This document shows positions 11,392 to 22,478 of a DNA stretch of 64,000 bases, piece after piece. Within the stretch, counting starts at the first letter, position 1. Every line of letters starts with the position of its first letter. The stretch is from the NCBI RefSeq assembly GCF_022458985.1, contig NC_061779.1:22381001-22445000 (forward strand). The letters are read 5' to 3'. A program made the translations under genes and the position numbers. The stretch comes from Mugil cephalus (taxonomy: Eukaryota > Chordata > Actinopteri > Mugiliformes > Mugilidae). Under the pieces are notes generated by a model. That model had not been told where the DNA came from and did not search any database. It was given only the letters and a program-made list of their open reading frames with translations.

Positions 11392-14300
11392 TCAAGATTC
11401 TTCTTGAGGCCAAAGTTGGAATTTCTCTGTCACCTGCTGAGTGGTCACGGCGGCGTGAACCAGAGGACGTGACGCTGCAGATCTGCTCCCGAGACACTCT
11501 GGAAGATGAAAACGAGCCCCAGATTAAGAAGCTGTGATCTTGTGTTCTTGCTAGATCTTATCAGTTTTACAACAGCAAATACTGTATGTAGCAGGAGGCA
11601 TCGTGTGTGTGAAAAGTAACATAACTGCCAAGCCATTGACTGAGATTAAATGAATTGATTTGGTAAAATCAAAGTTAAATAATGTACCTGCTGGAGTGAT
11701 TATCACCTTCGATGTTCCCGGTCTGCTTGCAGAAATTTTCAGACGAAGCCAGCAGTCTGCACACGGCCGCAGATCCAGATAATATCACGCTGTCACAACA
11801 AAACACAATTATTATTATTAAAGTGATGCCACCAAGTGCTGTTCGTTCAAATCCAAGAAAGGAGTGGGATCCCCCTGCACCATGCCTTTGTTTTTACACC
11901 ACTTTACCTTTTGGTGAGTGAGAAGGTCGCCTCCACGGGCAGGATGAGGAGGGTCAGTAAATACATAACCGCTTTCACCAGGAGGAAGTCTGTGCACCAC
12001 GCTGACCAGCTGCCACCATCACGACTGTCCCTGCACGCCTCGCACAACACTAACACACACAGTCACACTGTAGAGATCATCCCACATTATCCACATCCAC
12101 CTCATTTGAGCAAACACTTCTCCAACAACAGAGGTGTTAAATAAAATCGTTATTCATGTTGCAAACCGGCGAGCGACTGGTGATCCAGTCCCTTCTTACC
12201 TCTCTTGATGGCCACTGGGAGGTTCTCTATGACTCTGTGGTCCAGCCACAGATGGTCTTCCTGATGAGGAACATGTCCGTTGAGCATCCTCTTCTTCGTC
12301 CCACAGTCTTCTAGTTGACACAGCTCCTTCACCAGCTCACAACAAGGAGGTTTGGCTCCACCTGCCTCCACCACAACACGGTGGGGGATGCACTGCGCTC
12401 CCCAGTCTAAAACAGACAGGTGACTGATGACCGGTTTCGGTTGAGGCTGACTGACATAAACAAGCAGGTGGTGAAAATGGAAGCGCATACCTCTTTCTTT
12501 CAGGAAACGAAGCGCGTCCATGTAGCCGTTGTGGCAGATTTCAGCCAGCTTCTGTCGAAGCAATGAAAAAATGTTGGATAAACCACATCTGCTCTCAGTT
12601 GGGATTGATCTCCAAGGGATCTGGAAAGGCACCGACCTCGAGCGGAGGAGGGAGGAAGGACGTACAGACACGATGCACGTTGCCGGTGTTGACTTGAATG
12701 CTAACGTTGCCGTAGTGGACGTCAAAGAAGTTGAATGTGCCCTCTCTGGGGCAGATGTCAGTCTCGCCTGAGAACGGGGCCATAGTGATGGTGTTTCTCT
12801 GCTCGAACAGGGGCATGTTGTTGCTCAGAGCTCCGTCCATGTAGAACTGAGAGGAGACAGAAATGACTCAGTCTAGAAGGTGTTTTCAGATGACCACACG
12901 AAAGAGACATTCACAGGTAGACCAAAAAAGCCTTAAAATTTTTACATCATCTCAAATATTATCATGAAATGTTTGTGGATTTTTTTTTTCTGTGTTTCAA
13001 AAGGTGTGGCTGCATTAGAAAGACACAGACAAATACACATCATATTTATTTTGTTGTTGTTACAAGAAGAATTAACAAAACTAAATTCTTGACAGTTTCA
13101 ATATGTCAGTTCTCAACATTGTCAGTATCAAAGTCATCAAATAACAGAGAATGTGTTCAAAACTGAACAAAAAATAAATAGCATTAGTTCGCATTGGCTC
13201 TAATCCTGAGCTCTAATTTTCCCCATGGGCCTTTCACACTGTTGACGGGTAATCTTTGGTTTACACTTTGAAACAGACCTTTTGATAATCCACCACAGAT
13301 TTTCAGTGTGGTTCATATCCGGGGATTGAGCCGGCCACTCTGAGACCTGGATACTGAGCTCCTGAAGCCAAGATCTACTGGCCCTGGATGTGTGGCAAGG
13401 GGCATTATTTTGTTGAAACGTCCAGTTTCGACCTTGATAGAACCGCATGTGGGAAGCAAGTGGGTTTGTAGAATGGCACAATATTTGGCAGAGTTCATTG
13501 CGCCATCACAGACAGTGAGATGACCAACGCCAGCAGCATTCATGCATCCTCAAACCGTGACTCTGCCTCCACCATTTTTGGCAGTAGGTTCTGTACATGC
13601 TGGAGATAAGGCTTCGTCTGGGATTCTACGTACCCTCACATTAGCGGGAGGAAGATAAAGCTGTAAACTGGACTCATCTGACCACAGAATCTTCTTCCAG
13701 TTCCTGACTGTCCAGGTCTTGTGTGCTTGGGCCCAACAACCTCTGTCTCTCATTCATCAAGAGCTTCTTGACAGCCTTGTAGGACATTAAGCCATGCAGC
13801 TGTACACTCGCTGGCTGAGAATCTGTATCTTCAGCTGTGTTTCCTGCATTAGGTTCCTTGTTTTGGTCATTTTTGCCTCTAAAGAACTTTCAAATGTGCT
13901 GGCTTTATACAGAAACAAAGCACGGCAACAGAAAAAAGTGTCTTTTAATAAAAAGCATGACCTCTGGTACCAGTGATCCATTAGTGGATCACTGGTACCA
14001 AAATGACCCAGTACTCAAAATTTCTTATGTTTTTACAATCAATTTTAAGTTTTGTTTGTATTGTTTAGTATTTTGTCTGTAACTAGACTAAAGTGCAATA
14101 TTTCACAAACACATGGGGTGTCTGAAAACTTTTTTCTACCACTGTATGTACACAGGACCTGTTTCAGTGTGCTTTCTCCTATATGTGTGTGTTCTGCTAC
14201 AGTTACTAAGGTCCTACATCACCCAGATTATCATTTTCTGCAAATCTTTAGTTCGGAGTGTCAGTGGAGAGACAAATGTCTCTCTTCAAGTATCACATCT

Positions 14301-15584
14301 TCAAACTTATCGACTTACCACTCCACGGTACGAAGGTGGGATGAAACCACAGTAAACGGGGAAAAAGCAGCTGCACATGAGAACCTGCAAAGGTACAAAA
14401 ATCAAGCCTGACCTCCAGAAGTGAGAAACTGGAGCTTCAGCTCCTGGCATTTTGCTGAACATCAGCGCAGATGATGCGAAGGAACCTGACGTTCACCTGG
14501 ATCAGCTCCTCCCTGCTGTCGAACTCTGACACCAAAACGTTCTCCCCGTCGACCAGTCTGGTGAGGGACACGCAGAGCTTCCCGGAGGCTCGGAGGTGGG
14601 CGTCTTCTGGGAGCTTGACCAGCAGGGAGTCCCGCACGGTCCGCAGCAGACTGAAGGTCGGGTGGAAAACTCCCAGAGTGTGTTTTCTGGCCTCTTTCGC
14701 CGTAGTCAGAACATCAACACATAACTCTTCTGAGGAGAGCAATACAACAAATCAGCGTCTGTGAGGAAGTCAGCCGGGTCACGGCATATCTAACACGAAG
14801 CTATTAAGGTTGTAACATTATCCAAGTACCTGGAAAACAGACACACAAATAACGTTTATCAGAACGTCTTTTAATGTTGTTTGATTATCATCGCTGTGCT
14901 TCAGCGTTTTTACTCTCATTCATTGTCTTGTCTCTGAATACTACATGACCTATGGAATTTGCCCCTCACTATTGCATGAGCTGTGTTGTTTACTCATTCT
15001 ATCATACACGGCACTTGTTTTGAGATAACATATCCTTGACCTCTATGAATAACCAAGTGTGCGACAGAGAAACACCTGTTGTGACATGTCGGATAAAAGT
15101 AGATTAAAGTATTGGATATATTAGCAGTTTAATAGCATAACTGCCTAAGTCATATTTGAACGTTTTCAGAAAACAAGAAAAAAAAACTGTTTTTAGCAAG
15201 CGCATTTTTTGTTTGTTTTTGTTTTTATTGATATTGTAAAAGAAAGATCAGTTTTCAGGATTTTCTTATTGTAGCACTATATAAGAAGAAGACACACTGC
15301 TTTTTATTATCATGGGGAAATCAACCTAAAAACTTTATTAGGTTAATAAGTTCTACAATATGAAGCCAGAGTGACTCACCAATAGGAATCCCCACACACA
15401 GAGCTGCGGCCACAAGACAACCCGAAGACGCCCCGCAGATTTTAGAGGCGCCGTGAACCAGCCACGGGACCCGCTCCAAGATACAGCTCAGAGCTCCCAC
15501 ATAGTAAACACTCCTGAATCCGCAGCCTGCAAAAGAGAGGTTCCACTCCTCGGCCCCGGGAACCATCTTCTCTGACGTTCCCAT
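11392..15584 (-). CDS. Patatin-like phospholipase (PNPLA2/PNPLA3 type), copy A, altered tail
   Basis: Lipid-droplet triacylglycerol hydrolase/acyltransferase family. The nine exons (-) are 15584-15380, 14729-14497, 14384-14319, 12846-12637, 12551-12491, 12406-12200, 12049-11908, 11789-11707 and 11498-11392. They join in phase to a 437-codon frame. Exons 2-5 have exactly the lengths of copy B (233, 66, 210 and 61 bases). The nucleophile elbow GASSG has Ser53 and the catalytic Asp172 sits in MDGALSNN. The oxyanion loop reads GCGFRS where the family has GCGFxG. Exon 7 keeps the hydrophobic segment [18 protein letters not shown]. After it, the homologous frame of exon 8 (RDIIW...) is out of phase and holds a TGA, so the last 60 or so residues I can splice look unrelated to the family. 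The true C-terminus is uncertain: an open frame resembling copy B runs on to 11231. The ATG at 15584 is the first in frame. It may be functional, or an early pseudogene. Confidence 0.8.
12913..14146 (-). mobile_element. Degenerate Tc1/mariner DNA transposon
   Basis: Lies in the intron between exons 3 and 4 of pnpla copy A. On the - strand, 13753-13200 encodes broken pieces of a Tc1-type DDE transposase: ILWSDESS, a KNGGGRVTV segment, then [12 protein letters not shown] and [15 protein letters not shown], in different frames. Most of the N-terminal helix-turn-helix region is missing. The right end (14131-14144) starts CAGTGGTAGAAAAAAG on the - strand. An imperfect copy, ACAGGTAGACCAAAAAAG, is found at 12913-12930 on the + strand, which gives an element of about 1.2 kb, the usual Tc1 size. 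Frameshifts and stops make it inactive. The left end is less certain than the right. Confidence 0.8.
13965..14000. repeat. Perfect 16-bp inverted repeat
   Basis: tggtaccagtgatcca at 13965-13980 is followed, after the 4-base spacer ttag, by its exact reverse complement at 13985-14000. It lies inside the Tc1 relic and could form a stable hairpin/cruciform. Confidence 0.95.
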
Positions 15585-15599
15585 CAACCGCGAGACTGA

Positions 15600-16760
15600 C
15601 GAAAGCTCGAAACCGAATCTCTAACCCTGTCTCCCTTCCTATTATCTGGTTCCCTTCAGCACTGAGTCCACCTGTTGTTTTCTCCACTACAACCAAGTAC
15701 TTTGGATGGTGATGACGTAGCATTACACAACATACTAGGCTCAAACGTCACGGTTCAAAATAGAAAACAAACTGGGGACCCCTCACTAAGACCAGCTGAA
15801 TGACATGTGACTCCATTTTCATAACACACTTAACCAGCTCTCTTCTGTTTACAGCAGTGTGGGAGGGACAAGAGGGGCATGGGGACAGCAATAATTTCTG
15901 ATTGGTTCTTGGTCATGGCTGGTTATGGAGAAGTAGGCAGCGTGCCACAGCAAACCAGCCAGTGTTGAATTAGTGAAAGTCAATAAATGAAATGAATAAA
16001 AAAGGTTACATTTAGTACATGCCTGATACTCCTCCCATAATCTTGCTATAGAGCAGAGAAATACAACATTCATTGAAAACGACTCCTTACTCTCTTACTC
16101 TTACAAGTAAATTGACTTACTGTACACTTGTTATTTATATCCCAGTTAGTGTCCTGATTTTGTTTTATTTGTATGCTTGACTAATTACGTCTTTATTTTT
16201 CACAGCTCTCTGAAACCTGAACACTGTGTCATTTCTGTTACACCAACATTTCTTTATGTCTGTCAGAATCAGACAAGAGTCTGGAACCTAGCCCAAGTCT
16301 CACTGGGTGAGAGGCAGGAAACAAAGATCACTTACACTCACAAGAACACCGACAGCACATAGAATCACCATTATCCATTTAACTTAATAGTTGCATTTTA
16401 CTGTTCGGCCACTTGGGGACACCACAGGAAGTCTACCTAAAAATCAAATAATTTGCTTCATTCTGTTCAGCCCCACCTCTAATTCAGACTGCTGTGTCAT
16501 ACGTCAGTTTTTTGAAAATAACTATGTGCTGAAAGTTGGAACAGGACATGAAATGATCTGTGCAGCTGGGGAAAAGGGCAGAGCCAGGTGATGATTCTCT
16601 GAGGGTTTGTCGTGTTGAGCTACACCCCACACATCACATATGATCCCTTAAAACATGCAACAAAGCACTGATCAGTTCAACTTTAATGTGGGAAGATGCT
16701 TATTTTACTTTTCAAAAAGTCTATTAAAAGAAACAAATACATGGTACAAGAAGAAACAAC
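15600..16760. other. Spacer between the two pnpla copies
   Basis: About 1.2 kb between the start of copy A and the 3' end of copy B, which are transcribed in the same direction. It must hold the copy A promoter, but no TATA box is obvious. Part of 16390-16600 (cggccacttggggacaccac and following) resembles a dispersed fish repeat, at low confidence. No coding frame is credible. Confidence 0.4.
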
Positions 16761-16762
16761 TT

Positions 16763-16814
16763 TTTATTGGACACAGATGCTCATATCTGGTATTTTCATT
16801 CGCATCCATTTATT
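16763..16814 (-). terminator. Poly(A) signals of pnpla copy B
   Basis: Two tttatt hexamers on + (AATAAA on -), at 16809-16814 and 16763-16768, lie 75-125 bases beyond the stop codon at 16889-16887. Confidence 0.45.
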
Positions 16815-16886
16815 CAATATTTTCAATTAAGTGCAAAATAGACTGAACGCAGAAATGGACGCTGACTAATTCTTTGGCTTGAGGTC

Positions 16887-19800
16887 TCACGATTGCGGAG
16901 GCCCAATATTTCGAAGCCATCCCACAGCCCTGCCCAAAACCGAAGAGCCTCTACCTGCACTTGGAGGTGACGTCACGGGGGCTTCATCAAATTTGGAGGT
17001 GCTGCCGGCAGTGGGGGTATGCGGTGGAGTCAGGGGCATGTGATGAGTCACATTGTGCTTGGCAAAGGTAAAGTCATGGCTGGACGTGGGAGAAGCTTCT
17101 GGACATGCTGTTAAACCGTCCGGGTTTTCACTTCCTTGACTCCACAAGTTCAGGGCTGAAGGCAAGCTCGTAGATCTACGGAGGGGTGATTCACTGGAAA
17201 AAGAAAACGAGTCTGGTTACAAGCTATTTGGATTTCATAGCGCTCTTATGATGCACAGTATATGAGCATGTGGCTGTCCATCACTGAATAATTCCCAACA
17301 GAGTGACTACACACCAGCTTTCCACCGCTAAAATTATGTGGGGTACTTTGGCTCGATTCCAGTCAAGCCACTTTTAATAATAATTACAATTTGCAACGTT
17401 TTGATTTAACGTCGCCATTGAGCTAGCAAAGAGCTATTTGAATTCACAGTCGCATGTGTTTGCTGTGAAGCTAAGGAGGTCAACTCCTTCCAGAAAAGCG
17501 TGGTCTGTTTGGATTGGTCTGCTCCAGCGATCACAGCAGCCACCACTGACTCGAGCTGAAGCCGAGAGCTGAAGCCGATGGTGCTCTACCGGGTAGTAGA
17601 TAGAGGAATTTTGAGGAAGCTTTTCTTTGCATGTTAAACCAGCATACGCCCCATAAAGCAGGTGAGTCATCATTTGGGTGGACGCCAAAAGAAGAATCTC
17701 ATTGTACAGGGAAACATGTTTCTATACAGCGTATGTGACAATAAACTCTTTGAATCTTGGATCTTAAAAAACATTTAATCATCACTCAACAACAATCAAC
17801 AATCATCAATCATCGTTCATGGGAACTGGGGTGGTATCAACATGTGAATCAGATATGTTGGTAACAAGTGAAATATGTTAAACTGCTGAATAAGCTGTTA
17901 CAACATCTTGTGCTGATTGTAGGTAGGTAATAAATGAACCCATTGTGAATGTTCTTTTGTATCTATAAATCAGCGCTCAAGATGTCTACTTCACTTACTC
18001 ATTTGTTCAAAAGAAGATACCTCCTAAACAAATAACTACATGTGCCTGAGATGAAATATCACGTCCGTCACCTGCTCCTTCATAAAGAATTGGAGAGTGT
18101 ATGTTGCACTGCATACCTTTCGCTGTCCTCCGTCTTGTGCTTCAAAGCTTGCTTATAAATCCCTCCAGCCATTCCATAGAGCCAGTTCACGTCCCTCGGC
18201 ACATCTGGAATCCAGTCAACTAGTCTGGAGGGAGCAACGAAACAGTTAGTACATAGAGACACTTGTTGAAAAAAAAATGGCAATTTTTGTGTGTGAATTA
18301 AGGAAGAGGGGAAAGAGAAAATTGTCTAGTTAATTTTCTCCCGTTATGTTGTAAATAATCTACATTTAATACATTTGACTTGAGGGCAAGCTGTAAAAGT
18401 TACTGATGCGTTGCAGCTAAAAATGAAAGTTTTTTCTTTGTGGAGTGAAGAAAATGCTAATCTGAGTCTAACTCTAACCTCTGTTAGTCTGCCTATTAGT
18501 CAGCGCACTCTCTGTTTTTAGAGTAATGTCTTTTTTTTATAAGTGCATTGTCTCTCACGTTTTTTTTTTTTCACTGTTTGTATTGTATTGTTTGTCATTG
18601 CACTGCATGGCTGTCACTGTTACCGCCCTGTCTGCGCCATCTGCACCGTTTGCACGGTTTTTGGGTTGTCTGCATAAGCTTGCACACGCTCACTTTACGC
18701 TTCATGTAGCTCCACGATTCTGGAGGAACGTCCTCTCATCTCACCATGCACTGCACGTGCTATGTGTGGTTTAAATGAAAATACAAACCTCTTTGACTTT
18801 AACGCCGCACACTATCACAAGAAATAATAAATGATTTATCCTCTGTTCTAGCCTCCAGTTTCTGGCATAAACATAACAAAGTTAGTGTTTGATTTGCTGA
18901 TGTTAGTGTGGATGTAGTGGGTGTTGTGAGAATAAATAAAAGCTAGTACTTCTGGGCCAGAGAAGTCACTTTCTTCGGCAGGTACTCTGTCACCTGGGAC
19001 AACAGACCACCAGCAGTGTGCGTCTCTCTGCAGGCCTCACATAGCACTGGCACAAATACAGAGATTTTACAGACACAGTTTTTGCATTTACTGTACTTAC
19101 ACAGAGAGGTAACAAATGTATCAATCGTCTCTTCAGTGACTGTCATTACCCTTCTGAATGTTGAATGGGAGGTTCTCTATGACCTTAGGATCCAACCACA
19201 AGTGATCATCCTCAAGTCTTTGCTCCTCTGCGTTCTCACCAGACTCCTGATCTTCAGCCGGCTTCTTCACCAACTCACAACAAACGAGTCTGGATGAATC
19301 TGTCTCCAGACTTCTGAAGGGGCTCTCCCTGCTGATCAGATCTGTTACACGTGACATTGCACATTAGTTTATTTCAAAGAAAGGGTTTACATCTGTTAGG
19401 AACATTTCCTGGATGATAAATCCTCAGTTTTAGATAAGACAAGATAAGATGTACTTACTTTTACTGATCCTCAAAAGGGAAATTTCGGTTATTCAGTTTA
19501 TATAAATATTCAGTATCTAAAAACGTCCTTACTGTTTTCTTGCAGGAAGCGTAGCGCATCCAAGTAGCCGTTCTGGCAGATTTCAGCTATTGCCTGTCAA
19601 ATCCAAGAACGCTTGATAAGAAAGCAACCTCAGCTCATTCTATACTATATCGCCAGTGTTTACTGGCGAGGGCAAAACAGGATTTCAAAGTCAACTCTGA
19701 TTAAAAAAAGAAACAAGCCATGGTAAACATGGTGGTAAAGCATGCGAAACCTCTGGTGTCAGTGCTGAGCACGGTAGCATTATAGTAACTTCAAAGAGTT

Positions 19801-22181
19801 CAACATTAATAAAACAGTTTCCCAGTGCTGTGCTGTGCAGTCAGGAACAAGGACTCACCTCAGGCTGTGGGGGGAAGAAGGTGCTGGTCACTCTGTACAA
19901 GTTCTCCGAGTTGACCTGGATGCTGACATTGTTGAAGCGCACCTCGTGGAAGTTCAGGACGCTCCCCCTGGGGCAGATGTCACTCTCCCCAGCGTACGCT
20001 GAGAAGGTGATAGTGTTTCTCTGGTGGCAGCGTGGCAGGTTGTCGCTGACGGCACCGTCCACGTAGTGCTGAGCGGATGGGGAAACAGGTTAACGCGACT
20101 CAACAAGTCGTACACACCAGGTCTTGTGAAAATGTAATCATTTGCATGATGTGTGCAGTTTCTAATTATTTGTTACATAAAATCCTTATCTGAGGAGTTC
20201 TGAGGGTAACAGAATGTTGTTAGTGGGGGGTCTTGGTGTCCTATGGGTTGAGGGGAGGGGCCTCTGTGGTCATTCTACAGATACTTCATCAGTTTGGGAT
20301 CTAGTGAATTTGGAGGCCAGGTCAACCAACCCCCCTAAACCATTTGTGTGTGCGTGTGTGTCAGGCTGCATCCTGCTGGGACTGGGTGCTGCCATCAAGA
20401 GGTGTCATTGCTATGGGGGTGGGGAGGCCTGGTTGTGAATGTTGTGGCTGATCGGTGTTCCCAACACAAGAAATTTTAAAATGGAATATTTGTGCACATA
20501 TAAATGTCACTCATAGCTGTAAACTGAACTAAAATAACTGTTGATATTTTGTTATTAGTTAAGTATATGCTGCATGTATTGTATACTGAAATACATTAAA
20601 TTAATTTAGTGTTTCTCTTTTTTTTTTTTTGGTTGACTTTTAATTAAAAAATATATTACATGCACTGTATGGATTTATAGGAAAGATTAAGTACATAAGG
20701 TCTGCATTGGATGTTTGCCTCTTGAAAGCAGCCAGGATGAATCTTCAAGGTGAACCCTTCATTATAACATGTACTCAGTTATGATTCATTTGTGCCTTCA
20801 TCATTTCACTGTCAGCTGCTGTGTTGTTGTTTCAGGCTCCCTGGTTCACTCACCACTCCGCGGTACGTTGGTGGAATAACTCCACAGTAGAAAGGCACGA
20901 AGCAGCTGCACACAAGGGCCTGGAAAAGACAGAGATCGTCGCATATTAGCTGCAGAAACAAATGTGTTCATCCTGATAAATACAACATTATGCTTTTTGA
21001 ATAGGTATGTTGGGTTATCAGCCTGATAACTGAGAAATGAGACAGCCTCGCTGTAAACCCTACGTCCATGAGCTCCTCTCTGCTGTTGAACTCCGACACC
21101 AACACGTTCTTCCCATCAGACACTCTGGTCAGGGACACGCAGAGCTTCCCAGAGGCTCGAACATGAGCGTCTTCTGGGAGCTGCGTCAGCAGAGACTCCC
21201 GCACGGACCCGAGCAAGCTGAACGCTGGGTGCAGGGGCCCCAGTTTGTGCTTCCTGGCGTCTTTGGCCATGGCCATCAAATCCGCACAGCATTTTTCTGC
21301 AAATAGTAATAACACACAGGATCAAACTACAGAATTACAGTACTGCAGTTGACAGCAAGTAACTTAACTTATTTCCCTTTTGCGTACAAGTCAGCTGAAA
21401 AACGGACTTTGAAAATAATTACTCAATTTATGAGTGTCTCTTCTACAGCGTAAGAGATTCTGTCACTGATGCAAGTTAGATTACTGTCTAATCTTATCAT
21501 GTACAGCAGGAGGCAAAAGGTAAAAATATGCCAACATTTACTTTTACTGACAGAGAAGTCTTTTTTTTTTTCAATTCACAGAAATAATCCTGAAGGTGTT
21601 CATATAAAACACAATGCCTAGTGGTACATTGATGAAATAAGGAAATGTATGAGGCTGATATCGGAGGAAGCAGTGATCATATCTAATTAAGTGCACTCAA
21701 TCTGTCATAGCAGGGACACAAGAAACACCTGGTGGAAACACAATTACTAAATCAATATCTTCATCTTAGTGAGGCGAGATTTATCAAGGTGCACTGAAGA
21801 ATGGTGCTGTAGATCTAAGCCGGTTTCCACGTTAAAAAAAAAACAAAAAAAAAAACATATGATTTAAAACTTAAATCATATGTTCGTACTGTTCTTTCGA
21901 AAAAGTGCATTTTCTTTTTCACGAGGCAGCTTTTCAAAATGACACATTTTCTGAACGGAGGTTCACCCAGTCAAGATGAGACGCAACAACTCACCCAGGG
22001 GCATCCCGACGGTGAGAATAGTGGCCATCAGAGCTCCTGCTGAGGCTCCGTAAATTTTCGAAGCGTCTTGAATGAAGCGAGGGAAGCGTTCGAGGATACA
22101 GCTGGCGGCACCAACATAGTACATCCCCATGAAACCGCATCCCGCAAAGGAGATGCTCCACTCTTTCTTCAAATCAAGCAT
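16887..22181 (-). CDS. Patatin-like phospholipase (PNPLA2/ATGL-PNPLA3 type), copy B
   Basis: Lipid-droplet triacylglycerol lipase/acyltransferase family, 486 residues (human ATGL is about 504, PNPLA3 about 481). The nine in-phase exons (-) are 22181-21995, 21296-21064, 20919-20854, 20068-19859, 19593-19533, 19341-19150, 19046-18950, 18224-18117 and 17193-16887. The start is the ATG of [17 protein letters not shown]; an in-frame GTG lies 21 bases upstream but has no merit. Catalytic features match human ATGL by number: oxyanion loop GCGFMG 14-19, nucleophile elbow GASAG with Ser47, and Asp166 in [10 protein letters not shown]. The tail keeps the family motif [15 protein letters not shown] and ends in a Pro/Ser/Thr-rich segment. 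It lies in tandem with copy A and divergent from the oxygenase gene. Whether it is orthologous to pnpla2 or pnpla3 cannot be settled from the sequence alone. Confidence 0.92.
17560..17765 (+). mobile_element. 3' tail of a LINE-like retroelement (relic)
   Basis: In intron 8 of pnpla copy B. It ends with gtatgtgacaataaactc and a short TTGAATC-type tail, the usual 3' terminus of fish L2-like non-LTR elements. The upstream part is GC-richer than the surrounding intron. No coding part remains. Confidence 0.5.
18525..18805 (+). mobile_element. Second LINE-like 3' tail (relic)
   Basis: In intron 7 of pnpla copy B. A T-rich run is followed by multiple tgcac/gcac units (cattgcactgcatgg, ctgcaccgtttgcacgg) and a degraded atgaaaatacaaa terminus. 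This matches the composition of L2-type 3' untranslated tails in fish. Identification is by pattern only. Confidence 0.4.
19430..19495. repeat. Short dispersed-repeat fragment
   Basis: agataagacaagataagat followed by ttactgatcctcaaaaggga resembles the common fish retroelement terminus with TTTATTGATCCC..GGGAAATT. It lies in an intron of pnpla copy B; only about 65 bases remain. Confidence 0.4.
21854..21884. repeat. Perfect 14-bp AT-rich inverted repeat
   Basis: aacatatgatttaa (21854-21867) and ttaaatcatatgtt (21871-21884) are exact reverse complements separated by aac. It lies in intron 1 of pnpla copy B, directly after an A-rich tract at 21835-21853. Confidence 0.95.
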
Positions 22182-22478
22182 GTTTCCTCGGGTGTATCTC
22201 ACTCCGGCAGCAGTCCAGGAGTAACAGAGACCCCTCGCGGAACTATATGGACGTCATGGAGTGCTGATGTATACGAAGTGCCACCTTCACATGAGCATCC
22301 AAAGGTGACTCTCTTGCGAAAGTTTGTACATTTACAAACTCCTATTGGCTGGTTTATGTCACATGACCGACACACCAGAGTAGCGGCCACTACTAGTTAG
22401 TTTGGTTAAAACCTCTGAGTGGGCGAGGTTGTGTTAAAGCCTTAAAGTTGGCATTTGGACACGTGCTTTTGATTAAAA
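22182..22478. promoter_or_regulatory. Shared divergent promoter: pnpla copy B / 2OG oxygenase
   Basis: Only 297 bases separate the ATG codons of the two divergent genes. The interval holds an inverted CCAAT box (ATTGG at 22344-22348) and an E-box CACGTG at 22460-22465. It has no TATA box and is richer in CpG than nearby introns. These features are typical of a bidirectional promoter; the start sites themselves are not visible. Confidence 0.55.

Noticed and set aside
11836-11890. Possible tRNA box-B-like sequence (gttcaaatcc)
   Set aside because: No matching box A, acceptor stem or cloverleaf could be built around it; it overlaps the exon 7/8 intron of pnpla copy A.
12150-12725. A single 191-codon - strand gene
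   Set aside because: It is a read-through of exons 5 and 6 of pnpla copy A plus the intron between them, not a separate gene.
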